This document shows, piece after piece, positions 15,163 through 23,107 of a stretch of DNA of 39,470 bases; the stretch's first letter is position 1, and every line of letters begins with the position of its first letter. The notes below the pieces were generated by a model that saw only the letters and a program-made list of their open reading frames with translations, did not search any database and was not told the DNA's origin. The position numbers were made by a program, and so were the translations under genes. Origin of the DNA: Oscillatoriales cyanobacterium PMM_0080 (lineage in GTDB: Bacteria; Cyanobacteriota; Cyanobacteriia; Cyanobacteriales; Microcoleaceae); the NCBI GenBank assembly GCA_949127775.1, contig CASBQF010000382.1, positions 1 to 39,470 on the forward strand, in the 5' to 3' direction.

Positions 15163-16881
15163 ATTAACAGCAGCAAATCGAAAATTCAAAAGCGTGCTCA
15201 TAGTCAATCGATCGCGCCCATGCCTTTTTGAGTCATAAAGAGCCTCATCAGCCGCTAGTACCAGCGTTGCTGCATCATTGTCCGGGCCCGGAACAACGCT
15301 GGCAATTCCCAAACTAATTGTGACCATAGAATTAGGCAGACAGTCAACACTTTCCGGGTCAAAAACAATATTCAAAGCTTTGATTTTTGCTCTAATATGT
15401 TCAGCAACCAGCAGAGCGCCCGCCGTATCAGTTTGAGGTAAAATCACCGCAAATTCCTCGCCACCGTAGCGAGAGGCTACATCAGCGGGACGATCGAGCG
15501 ATCGACGAATTGCTTGAGCGACCGATCGCAAACAATTATCTCCAGCTTGATGTCCGTAGGTATCATTATAAATTTTGAAATAATCGATATCACACAAAAT
15601 TAAAGATATGGGAGAGCCGGCGCGAGCCATGTGTTTCCATTCCGCTCGCAAGCAACTATCAAAATGCCGTCTATTGCCAATTTGAGTAAGTTCGTCCACA
15701 TTCACCAAACCTTGCAACCGTTCATTTTCTTGCTGCAACTCCTCAAAAACAACAGCCGAGAAATTGTCCTCGCACAAGTTTTGTTCTTGAAAATATAGGC
15801 GATATAATTCGCAAGACAAAGTGCAGTTGTTTCCGTCTAATTTGACAAGTCCCATGCTGTCTAACTGATAAGCCATTAAAGGTTCGAGGTGAATGCTATT
15901 TTTGGCATCGAGAACTTGTTGGAAGGCGGCGGCGAGTTCGGGATTCTGTTGAATGGCGATCGACTGATTTCGCAAATAGTCGCTATAAATGCCGCTTTGA
16001 GTAGGAGCTGCTGTTAATAATTCTGCCAACTCGGCTCGCCCCAGTTCCTCCCCAGGCTCATCGGCGATCGATCGCTGGTTTTGCAGCAAAATTGCCAGGT
16101 GGTAGAGCGCTAAATGCACTAAATAAGGATGCCCGCCTACCATTTTCATTAATTGCTCGATCGGATAGCTATCGCTCCAGTTGAATCCGTGCCGGTGCGC
16201 CAAATCTTGGACTTGTTCGGCAGTAAATTCTGAGAGTTTAATCGGTAGTCCTACATTAAACGGAGATTGATTGAGACTTAAAGCAATATAAATTTCTGTC
16301 GAGTGAATGACGACAATCCGAAGTTTTTGCCAGATTTCGCTAGCGCGAGCTTGCTCGTACCAAAAACGCAGTAGCGGCAGGAATTCTTGAGCGATTTTGG
16401 CGCGTTCAAATACTCGGTTTACTTCGTTGAGTACCAAGACAACGGGACTGTCAATTTGTTCGAGTATATAGTTTTCAAAGTAAAGGGAGCAGCTTACTTT
16501 GCTCCCCATATCTTCGTCCCAGAATTCATCGAGATTTGGTTCGAGTTTGAGTTGGCGAGCCACATTGACACAAAGCCAGCGCAAAAATTTATCTAAACTA
16601 GCAAAAACTGCTTCGTCGGCTTGCTGAAAGTCTACAGTGACTGTGCGGTATTCCCGATCGACCGCCGCGTGAATTATCCGCAGCATCAGCGAACTTTTGC
16701 CCATTTTTCGGGGAGCTTTAATCCGAATTAGGCTCCCAGGTTTGCCAATTTCTGCACAAGCTCGGGTTTCGGCGGGAGATCGATCGATGTAAAATGCAGA
16801 GTCAAGCGGTATTGGGCCGCCGGGAAATTCTAAGTCTGCAACCGTTTGCATTAAGTTTGGTGATTTTTCGATTCCTGCCAT
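15160..16881 (-). CDS. AAA-like ATPase domain fused to a GGDEF diguanylate cyclase
   Basis: Residues 15-350 match the AAA-like family (AAA_35 type) of cyanobacterial STAND-like proteins: PGGPIPLDSAFYIDRSPAE, the P-loop region IKAPRKMGKSSLMLRII, and VVLVLNEVNRVFE as the Walker B-like segment. Residues 395-565 form a GGDEF domain: VDELTQIGNRRHFD, LILCDIDYFKIYNDTYGHQA and the signature RYGGEEFAVILP with GGEEF at residues 473-477, so cyclic-di-GMP synthesis from two GTP is expected. No transmembrane segment or phosphoreceiver is present; the ATPase domain presumably controls the cyclase. The last codons are followed by TAG that coincides with the border of a dispersed repeat. The gene is divergent from metK. 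Confidence 0.92.
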   Translation of the reverse strand: MAGIEKSPNLMQTVADLEFPGGPIPLDSAFYIDRSPAETRACAEIGKPGSLIRIKAPRKMGKSSLMLRIIHAAVDREYRTVTVDFQQADEAVFASLDKFLRWLCVNVARQLKLEPNLDEFWDEDMGSKVSCSLYFENYILEQIDSPVVLVLNEVNRVFERAKIAQEFLPLLRFWYEQARASEIWQKLRIVVIHSTEIYIALSLNQSPFNVGLPIKLSEFTAEQVQDLAHRHGFNWSDSYPIEQLMKMVGGHPYLVHLALYHLAILLQNQRSIADEPGEELGRAELAELLTAAPTQSGIYSDYLRNQSIAIQQNPELAAAFQQVLDAKNSIHLEPLMAYQLDSMGLVKLDGNNCTLSCELYRLYFQEQNLCEDNFSAVVFEELQQENERLQGLVNVDELTQIGNRRHFDSCLRAEWKHMARAGSPISLILCDIDYFKIYNDTYGHQAGDNCLRSVAQAIRRSLDRPADVASRYGGEEFAVILPQTDTAGALLVAEHIRAKIKALNIVFDPESVDCLPNSMVTISLGIASVVPGPDNDAATLVLAADEALYDSKRHGRDRLTMSTLLNFRFAAVN

Positions 16882-17181
16882 AGTGCTTCCCCGAGGCGAT
16901 ACCCTGACTGTATCTTACCCTTAAAGCTTAGAGCGGTAGAGCAGGAGTCTCACGCGATCGATCGAGAATTCTACAAAATGTAAGTTTTTCAGGACTTCCC
17001 ACGACTGACTTTGCTATAGTAGTGTGACTTTACCCAATCTCAAACCCTGCTTCAACTAGACCAAACCGACACAAATTTTCCAGCGACCGAGACGCGATGA
17101 TGCTTGGCTTTTACCTGAAAAATAACTCGTCGGTTGTCGATGTCGCACAGGACTATCCCCCATCACAAGGAGAAATAATCA
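16882..17181. other. Divergent promoter region ahead of metK
   Basis: This 300-bp spacer separates the diguanylate cyclase gene from metK. A -10-like TATAGT lies at 17015-17020, leaving a leader of about 155 nt for metK. I see no clear -35 box and no riboswitch I can recognise. AAGGAG at 17167-17172 serves metK. Confidence 0.45.
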
Positions 17182-18444
17182 TTGTCACGCCGCTACCTGT
17201 TCACCTCTGAATCTGTTACTGAAGGCCATCCCGATAAAATCTGCGATCAAATTTCAGATACGATCTTGGATGCCTTACTGACTGAAGACCCTAAAAGCCG
17301 CGTCGCAGCGGAAGTTGTCGTCAACACCGGCTTGATGCTACTTACGGGCGAAATTACTACCAAAGCTCACGTAAATTACATAGAGTTGGCACGGAAAAAA
17401 ATAGCCGATATTGGCTATATCCACCCTGACAACGGATTTTCTGCTAATAGCTGCTCAGTGTTGGTAGCTCTTGACTCTCAGTCTCCCGATATTGCCCAAG
17501 GGGTGAATACGGCTCATGAAAGTCGGGAACAATCTAGTGAAGAGGAGTTGGATTCGATCGGCGCTGGTGACCAAGGTTTGATGTTCGGCTTTGCTTGCAA
17601 CGAAACGCCGGAATTGATGCCTTTGCCGATTAGTCTGGCGCACCGGATTTGCCGTCAACTGGCAGCAGTCCGCAAGACTGGTCAATTGCCTTACCTCCGT
17701 CCCGATGGTAAAAGCCAAGTTACCATCGCTTACGAAGACGGAAAACCTGTTGGGATTGATACGATTTTAATCTCTACGCAGCACACTGAGGCGATCGGCG
17801 ATATCACTGATACAGCCGCAGTTCAAGCCAAGATTAAAGCCGACCTTTGGACTACTGTCGTCCAACCCGTGTTTGCAGATATCAGCATCAAGCCGGATGC
17901 AGAAACTCGCTTTCTTGTCAACCCCACTGGCAAATTTGTCGTCGGCGGGCCTCAAGGAGATTCGGGTTTGACTGGCCGCAAAATTATTGTGGATACCTAC
18001 GGCGGCTATTCCCGTCACGGCGGCGGCGCTTTTTCGGGCAAAGACCCCACGAAGGTAGACCGCAGCGCGGCCTATGCTTGTCGCTATGTTGCTAAAAATA
18101 TCGTGGCGGCTGGTTTGGCCGAAAAGTGTGAAGTGCAGTTGAGTTATGCGATCGGCGTAGCGCGCCCTGTTAGCATGATGATCGAAACTTTTGGCACTGG
18201 TAAGGTTGATGACGATCGCCTTTTGGAAGTTGTGAAGCAGCATTTTGAACTGCGTCCGGCGGGCATCATTCAGGCATTTAACTTGCAGAATTTGCCTGCC
18301 GAAAGAGGCGGTCGTTTCTATCAAGATGTGGCAGCTTACGGTCACTTCGGACGCACTGATTTAGACTTGCCTTGGGAGCAAACTGATAAAGCCGAGCTTT
18401 TGAAAGCAGCTTTGAGCCAACAGTTGTCCGCCGTGGCGGGCTAG
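17182..18444 (+). CDS. metK: S-adenosylmethionine synthase
   Basis: MetK makes S-adenosylmethionine from methionine and ATP in the cytoplasm. The N-terminus reads [20 protein letters not shown], with the ATP-binding [16 protein letters not shown] is the conserved substrate loop and [18 protein letters not shown] is the phosphate-binding signature; [11 protein letters not shown] closes the family. Length is 420 residues, normal for cyanobacteria. The start is TTG at 17182: AAGGAG lies nine bases upstream and the protein begins exactly where homologues do, with no ATG nearby. It stands as a single gene. Its product feeds the CbiD methylation encoded in the same window, but the two are not an operon. 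Confidence 0.98.
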   Translation: MSRRYLFTSESVTEGHPDKICDQISDTILDALLTEDPKSRVAAEVVVNTGLMLLTGEITTKAHVNYIELARKKIADIGYIHPDNGFSANSCSVLVALDSQSPDIAQGVNTAHESREQSSEEELDSIGAGDQGLMFGFACNETPELMPLPISLAHRICRQLAAVRKTGQLPYLRPDGKSQVTIAYEDGKPVGIDTILISTQHTEAIGDITDTAAVQAKIKADLWTTVVQPVFADISIKPDAETRFLVNPTGKFVVGGPQGDSGLTGRKIIVDTYGGYSRHGGGAFSGKDPTKVDRSAAYACRYVAKNIVAAGLAEKCEVQLSYAIGVARPVSMMIETFGTGKVDDDRLLEVVKQHFELRPAGIIQAFNLQNLPAERGGRFYQDVAAYGHFGRTDLDLPWEQTDKAELLKAALSQQLSAVAG

Positions 18445-18452
18445 TAAAATTC

Positions 18453-18508
18453 TAGGGTGCGAACGCGCGCCCTACTGATGAATGTAGGGTGCGCAGTGCG
18501 CACCTTAC
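18453..18508. repeat. GC-rich hairpins after metK
   Basis: AGGGTGCGAACGCGCGCCCT and GTAGGGTGCGCAGTGCGCAC(CTTAC) each fold on themselves just past the metK stop. They share AGGGTGCG and look like dispersed palindromic repeats; they may also slow or end transcription, though no T-run follows. Confidence 0.55.
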
Positions 18509-18645
18509 AAATTACCAGATTTTATGGGCGTACTTTACAAAAAAACTATACTATAGCAACCGCCAAGGAGATTAGAACAAATTTTAGGATCGTACATTTT
18601 TCTTTCTGGTGGAGGATCGCTTCACAAAAAACATCCCAAAAGCTT

Positions 18646-18831
18646 GTAAGGGCGGGTTCACCAACTATCTATGAAACCCACAAACAATCTCATAAACCCG
18701 CCCCATCCCCGCGATTATTGACATCAATATTTTACCAATAAATTCACGGTACATTTTAATTGTTGGTGGGTGGGGGCGGGTTTACAATATTATTCATTTT
18801 TAGCATAAATTTCTGGCGAACCCGCCCCTAC
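18646..18831. repeat. Family C MITE-like repeat, copy 1
   Basis: The element starts GTAAGGGCGGGTTCACCAAC and ends with the inverse, GAACCCGCCCCTAC. Internal AACCCGCCCC and GGGGGCGGGTTT add two more inverted arms, so it folds into two hairpins. A second copy is at 38731-38981. About 50 bp beyond the right end are also conserved between the two copies, up to the ATG of the next gene in each case. Confidence 0.8.
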
Positions 18832-18882
18832 AAATTGGGTTTATTATAATAAAAGCGTCCTAACACGGGTGGTTACTATAAA

Positions 18883-20049
18883 ATGCCATTTTTCCCTTCT
18901 TTCCAGTCAGTAATTCGCAGATTTGGTTCGGAATTTAAACAGCGGTTAGCGACAGGATTTTCTGCACCAAATCCAGCAGCACTCCCGAGTTCGTTAGCGC
19001 CTGAAAATGCAGGAATTCGCGGCGTCTGGATACCAAGCACGGACTGCAAAGTTCTCACATCAAAAAAGCGGATTGCTGAAGCAATGAATTTTCTCGCCGA
19101 TACGGGATTTAATACAGTTTTTCCTGTAGTTTGGAACCGGGGTTTTACGGCTTATCCTTCTCAAATTATGCGCGAACAATTTGGGACAGAAATTGACGCC
19201 CGGTATCAAGGACGCGATCCTTTAGCAGAATTAATTGTTGAGGCTAATAGAGTTAATTTAAAAGTTATTCCTTGGTTTGAATACGGATTTGTGAGTTCTT
19301 ACAATCTCAACGGCGGTCATTTGCTGGCGAAAAAACCTGAGTGGGCGGCGCGCGATTGCATTGGCAATTTACTTAAGAAAAATAACTTTGAATGGCTGAA
19401 TTCTCTAGACACAGAAGTGCAAGAGTTTTTGCTGAGTTTGATGCTGGAAGTTGCGAGGAATTATCCGGTAAATGGCGTTCAAGGAGACGATCGCATTGCG
19501 CTACCTTCTGAAGGCGGTTATGACGCAAAAACGGTGAAACGCTACCGCCAAGAGTGCGGGAGAGAACCGCCGTCGCAGTGTAGAGAGCAACATTGGCTAC
19601 ACTGGCGCGCTGATATTATTACTGAGTTTGTGGCGCGATTGCACCGAGAATTGAAGGCTATTAGTCCCGATTTGTTGCTGTCAATGTCGCCTAGTCCCTA
19701 TGAATGGGGACTTGTGGAATATTTGCAAGATTCTCAAGCTTGGGTTGAGAAGAATTTGGTCGATCTGCTTCACCCGCAGTTTTATCGTCGCGATTTTAAT
19801 GGTTACAAACAATTGGTCGATCGACTAATTGATCGACAACTTACTGGCGAGCAAGTGCATGGCATATCGCCCGGTATTCTGTTGGCGAATCGAGGTAGTA
19901 ATTATAGCATGAATCCCCAGCTATTATTGGACGTAATTGCTTACAACCGCGCTCGCGGCATTTCAGGAGAAGTGCTGTTTTTTTACGAAGGTTTGCGAGA
20001 TAACGATAACGCTTTGGCTGAGGCTTTGAAAAATGGGCCCTACGGTTGA
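18883..20049 (+). CDS. GHL10-type (DUF187-like) glycoside hydrolase family protein
   Basis: The 388-residue protein matches the glycosyl hydrolase-like 10 group: IRGVWIPSTDCKVLTSKKRI, FLADTGFNTVFPVVWNRGFT, DPLAELIVEANRVNLKVIPW and FEYGFVSSYN. It continues with WLNSLDTEVQEFLLSLMLE, VNGVQGDDRIALP and LVDLLHPQFYRRDF. The fold is a TIM barrel; acidic residues in GVQGDDR and the Trp/Tyr-rich cleft fit sugar binding. Substrate is unknown. There is no clear signal peptide, although the first 25 residues are basic and partly hydrophobic. The leader is the conserved tail of a family C repeat, with no obvious Shine-Dalgarno. Confidence 0.85.
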   Translation: MPFFPSFQSVIRRFGSEFKQRLATGFSAPNPAALPSSLAPENAGIRGVWIPSTDCKVLTSKKRIAEAMNFLADTGFNTVFPVVWNRGFTAYPSQIMREQFGTEIDARYQGRDPLAELIVEANRVNLKVIPWFEYGFVSSYNLNGGHLLAKKPEWAARDCIGNLLKKNNFEWLNSLDTEVQEFLLSLMLEVARNYPVNGVQGDDRIALPSEGGYDAKTVKRYRQECGREPPSQCREQHWLHWRADIITEFVARLHRELKAISPDLLLSMSPSPYEWGLVEYLQDSQAWVEKNLVDLLHPQFYRRDFNGYKQLVDRLIDRQLTGEQVHGISPGILLANRGSNYSMNPQLLLDVIAYNRARGISGEVLFFYEGLRDNDNALAEALKNGPYG

Positions 20050-20152
20050 CACTCTCCCGGAATCGGTCTGTTTCCGGTTTGTTGCGTTGAACGGTCGATC
20101 GATATTTCCAGCCAACTTGATATAAAATATGAGAACTATCAATAAGCTGTCA

Positions 20153-20219
20153 GCAACAGGCAAGATGCCTGTTCCACAAAGAGTAAATTTTCTTGTGGAA
20201 CAGGCATTTTGCCTGTTGC
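20153..20219. repeat. Family B palindrome, copy 2 (short form)
   Basis: GCAACAGGCAAGATGCCTGT and its near-complement at the right end pair over about 27 bp around AGAGTAAATTTT. It shares CTTGTGGAACAGGCAT with copies 1 and 3 but lacks their left and right extensions. Confidence 0.8.
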
Positions 20220-20427
20220 CGATAGGCTACTAATTGTCAAGCCCCCCCAAAAAACAGATAATCAATCATTGGAGAGTTGCAAAAAGACTGGAATTGGACG
20301 TATTTTAAAAGCAGTGGTGCAAGTTTTTTTGATAAGTTAAGTTTTTTAGGTGCAGTCGTATTTTTTTAGAAGAAACCGAGTTTAAAAGAGCAATCTCACG
20401 CGATCGCCAAAATATGAGGATAAATAA

Positions 20428-22329
20428 ATGAACTCAGCAGCAACCATCATCGAACAGCTACCAGAGCTCAGCGATGCTGAATTCAACCAAAAATATTTGC
20501 AACAAAAACAAGGGATGCACAGCTTGGCAGAACTTTTGCCGCAAGTAGAACAGCAAAGTATGGCTTTGCGCGCCGTAAAATTAGCCCTAAAAGTAAATTT
20601 AAAACTAGGCTCGAAGCTAGCAGGAACGGTAAAGCCAGAATTTCAAACAGCAACAATAAGATTAATCGGAAAAATTAAAACTTCACCGCTAGTCAAAATT
20701 GAACTGCTAGCACTAACAAATTCCGATATGGCAATTCCAATGCTTGTCAAAGCATTGAACCACAAAGACAGTTCGGTGCGCCTCCATTCCATTCGGGCGA
20801 TCGGCCTCATTGGTTCCGAAGCGGCAGTAATTGAATTAGCCCGATCGCTCGAATCGGCAGATTCCCAAGTGCAAGCTTGGGCGGCTTGGGCTCTAGGAGA
20901 AATTGACTCAAAACCAGCAGCCACCGCACTGATCGCAGCCCTCAACCACAAATCCTCCGACGTGCGTACCTGGGCGGTTTGGGCCTTGGGTAAAATCAAC
21001 CCGAAAACAGCCGTCCCCGCACTGCTCAAAGCCCTCAAACACGAAGACTCCGAGGTGCGCTGGCGGGCAGCCGTCAACTGCGGGAAAATTGCCGTCGAGG
21101 AGGTAGTTCCCGGGCTACTGAACGCCCTCAGAGACGAAAATCAACTCGTCCGCGCTAGGGCTGCGGCGGCTTTGGGGAAGATGCGCGATCGCGACGCAGT
21201 ACCGCGCTTAGTAGAATTGCTGCACGATCCTGACTCCTATGCCGTTTCTTTGAGGGCCGCCGAGGCCTTGGGACAAATCGGCACGGAAACGGCTGTGGCG
21301 GGATTGCTACAAGCCCTCAACCATGAGGACTCAGATGTGCGCGGTAGTGCAGTTTCTGCCTTGGGGGAAATCAGCACTGAGGTGGCTGCGGTGGCGGTAA
21401 TGCGATCGCTCTCGGATCGAGACATTTTCGTGCGCGGTAGAGCCGCTGTTGCCCTCGGGAACATCAATACAGCCGGAGATGCTAACTTTCAAAAAATGGT
21501 GGATGCGGGACTGGCGATCGCCCGAGGCGACAGCGAATCCTATGTGCGGTGGAGAGTTGCTGCTGCTTTGGGGCAAATTGGGACAGAGGAGGCTGTAGCA
21601 GGTTTGGTGGGGCTGCTGGGAGACGAAACCTCTGGAGTGCGCCAAAAGGCTGTTAAATCTCTCGGTGAAATTGGCTCTCCTACTGCGATTCTGGCTCTGG
21701 AAGCAGCTTTAAACCGCGAATTTGCTGATGTTCGCGCGCTGGCGGCCCAATACTTGCCGGATCTGTGCACTAATCCCGAAAAAGTGGATTTTCAATCTTC
21801 AGTTGCCACAGATTTCTTAGCTGAAAAACTGCCGAAAATCCTGATTGCTTCAGAAGTAGAAGCCTGCGAATACATTTTAGATCGCGCTGCGGGACACGAT
21901 ATCAAGTACCTGATCTCGATCGGCACTTCGGGCGCACCCGAACCCAAAACTTTTCACCAAGTCCCGAACCGACTGCGACGCTCTTTCAATGACCTAGAAA
22001 CGCCCGTAGACGACCCCGATCGGGTTTTACCTACACTTGATGACGTACTGCAAATTATTGACTTCGCCCTCAAAATGTCGTCGCGCCCAGGCACTTTGCT
22101 CGTCTGTTGTCAAAACGGCATCAGCCGTTCCACAGCAATAGCTTTGACTGTTTGTGCTGCGCTTCTGGGCCGGGGAAAAGAACGAGAAGCTTGGGCCCTG
22201 GTGCTCGCAACCAGAGCCCAAGCCAGGCCGAATCGCTGGATTGTCGAATTGGCCGATCGAGCTTTGGGTAGAAATGGCAAGTTAGCAGCGATCGAATCTA
22301 CCGCCGCCGCAGAAATATCTCGCAATTAA
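20428..22329 (+). CDS. HEAT-repeat protein with C-terminal dual-specificity-phosphatase-like domain
   Basis: Residues 85-455 hold about eleven EZ-type HEAT repeats of the phycobilisome-lyase/PBS kind, with the recurrent pattern L..AL.h.DS.VR..A..ALG.I (for example LNHEDSDVRGSAVSALGEIS). Residues 470-615 form a different domain: ASEVEACEYILDRAAGHDIK, an Asp-containing loop NDLETPVDDPDRVLPT, and LLVCCQNGISRSTAIALTVC. The last contains CX5R with Cys561 and Arg567, followed by Ser-Thr, the layout of dual-specificity/tyrosine phosphatases. The residue before the catalytic Cys is Cys instead of the usual His. The HEAT array probably binds a partner and the C-terminus may dephosphorylate it; this is inference. 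GAGGA nine bases before the ATG supports the start. It stands alone. Confidence 0.85.
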   Translation: MNSAATIIEQLPELSDAEFNQKYLQQKQGMHSLAELLPQVEQQSMALRAVKLALKVNLKLGSKLAGTVKPEFQTATIRLIGKIKTSPLVKIELLALTNSDMAIPMLVKALNHKDSSVRLHSIRAIGLIGSEAAVIELARSLESADSQVQAWAAWALGEIDSKPAATALIAALNHKSSDVRTWAVWALGKINPKTAVPALLKALKHEDSEVRWRAAVNCGKIAVEEVVPGLLNALRDENQLVRARAAAALGKMRDRDAVPRLVELLHDPDSYAVSLRAAEALGQIGTETAVAGLLQALNHEDSDVRGSAVSALGEISTEVAAVAVMRSLSDRDIFVRGRAAVALGNINTAGDANFQKMVDAGLAIARGDSESYVRWRVAAALGQIGTEEAVAGLVGLLGDETSGVRQKAVKSLGEIGSPTAILALEAALNREFADVRALAAQYLPDLCTNPEKVDFQSSVATDFLAEKLPKILIASEVEACEYILDRAAGHDIKYLISIGTSGAPEPKTFHQVPNRLRRSFNDLETPVDDPDRVLPTLDDVLQIIDFALKMSSRPGTLLVCCQNGISRSTAIALTVCAALLGRGKEREAWALVLATRAQARPNRWIVELADRALGRNGKLAAIESTAAAEISRN

Positions 22330-23107
22330 GTAGGTCATTGGAAAAAAACAATAGTATCTGGTAGGGGCGGGTTGAGCTTCGGAATCACTCCTATACAAGC
22401 CAGTCGATCGAGGCAAAACCCGCCCTCCCCATCTCCGAGGAACCAGGTTTATTTTGGTAAGTCATAGTAAAAAGTTATACTGAATTTAGAAGACTTCGCT
22501 TCAGATTTGTCTTTGCGGGGCAACGATGCCAAAAGTCGATCGTCAGGGTGCAAAAGTTCGATCGACTCCCGCATTTATGACATTCTGTGGTGGCAAGTCA
22601 ACGGATGCCCAACAACAGTCAAGCAATCGTCGCATTGCTGGCAGCCAAAACCCCAAAGCTGAGGAATCAGGTGCATTGTCAATAGACAATATCAGCTTTG
22701 GCTCACTCACACGCAAAACACATCAGACAGAGCTTTTGGGCCTGTAAAATTCCACGCGGGGATAATTCACCGCCGGGAGCAATTTTTGTTTTTTGCCTGT
22801 CGCAGACTTTTACCAGTCGAACAAGTAATATCAAATCCTGTCTTCATCGCAATAGTAAATTCGAGTTAACGGTTAACAGTTAACCGTCAACCGTCAACAG
22901 TATGCCGATGCAGCCGGAATTCATATATTTGGCAATAGCCATCAATAGCCTAATTATCTATTAGACATCAACCGAATTTAAGTTTCTTATATTACTCGAC
23001 AAGAGTGAAAGATCCTTTTTCGTAGATGTCTACGATCGAACAAACAAGCTTTTCCGTTCTGAGAACTTAAGAGCTTGGTAGATTCAAACAGAATACAGCG
23101 GTTGCAT
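22330..23107. other. Non-coding spacer, about 780 bp
   Basis: It contains a hairpin of the GTAGGGGCGGGTT type at 22361-22430 and a GTTAAC-rich patch (AACGGTTAACAGTTAACCG) near 22867. The leader of the sensor kinase gene also lies here. A 73-codon frame at 22526-22747 has no protein-like pattern. A TATACT word near 22477 could be a promoter element. Confidence 0.5.
22361..22430. repeat. Hairpin related to family C
   Basis: GTAGGGGCGGGTT at the left and AAAACCCGCCCTCCCC at the right pair around a 40-nt loop. The left end equals the family C terminus, but the body differs. Confidence 0.6.

Noticed and set aside
16882-17181. SAM riboswitch ahead of metK
   Set aside because: I could not identify the conserved core or a switching terminator in the leader.
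18457-18741. 94-codon frame after metK
   Set aside because: It runs through two palindromic repeats and half of the family C element, and its composition is not protein-like.
20643-21077. 144-codon minus-strand frame under the HEAT repeats
   Set aside because: It is an antisense shadow kept open by the repeating codon pattern of the real gene.
22526-22747. 73-codon plus-strand frame before the sensor kinase gene
   Set aside because: No ribosome binding site, no protein-like pattern, and it lies in repeat-bearing spacer sequence.
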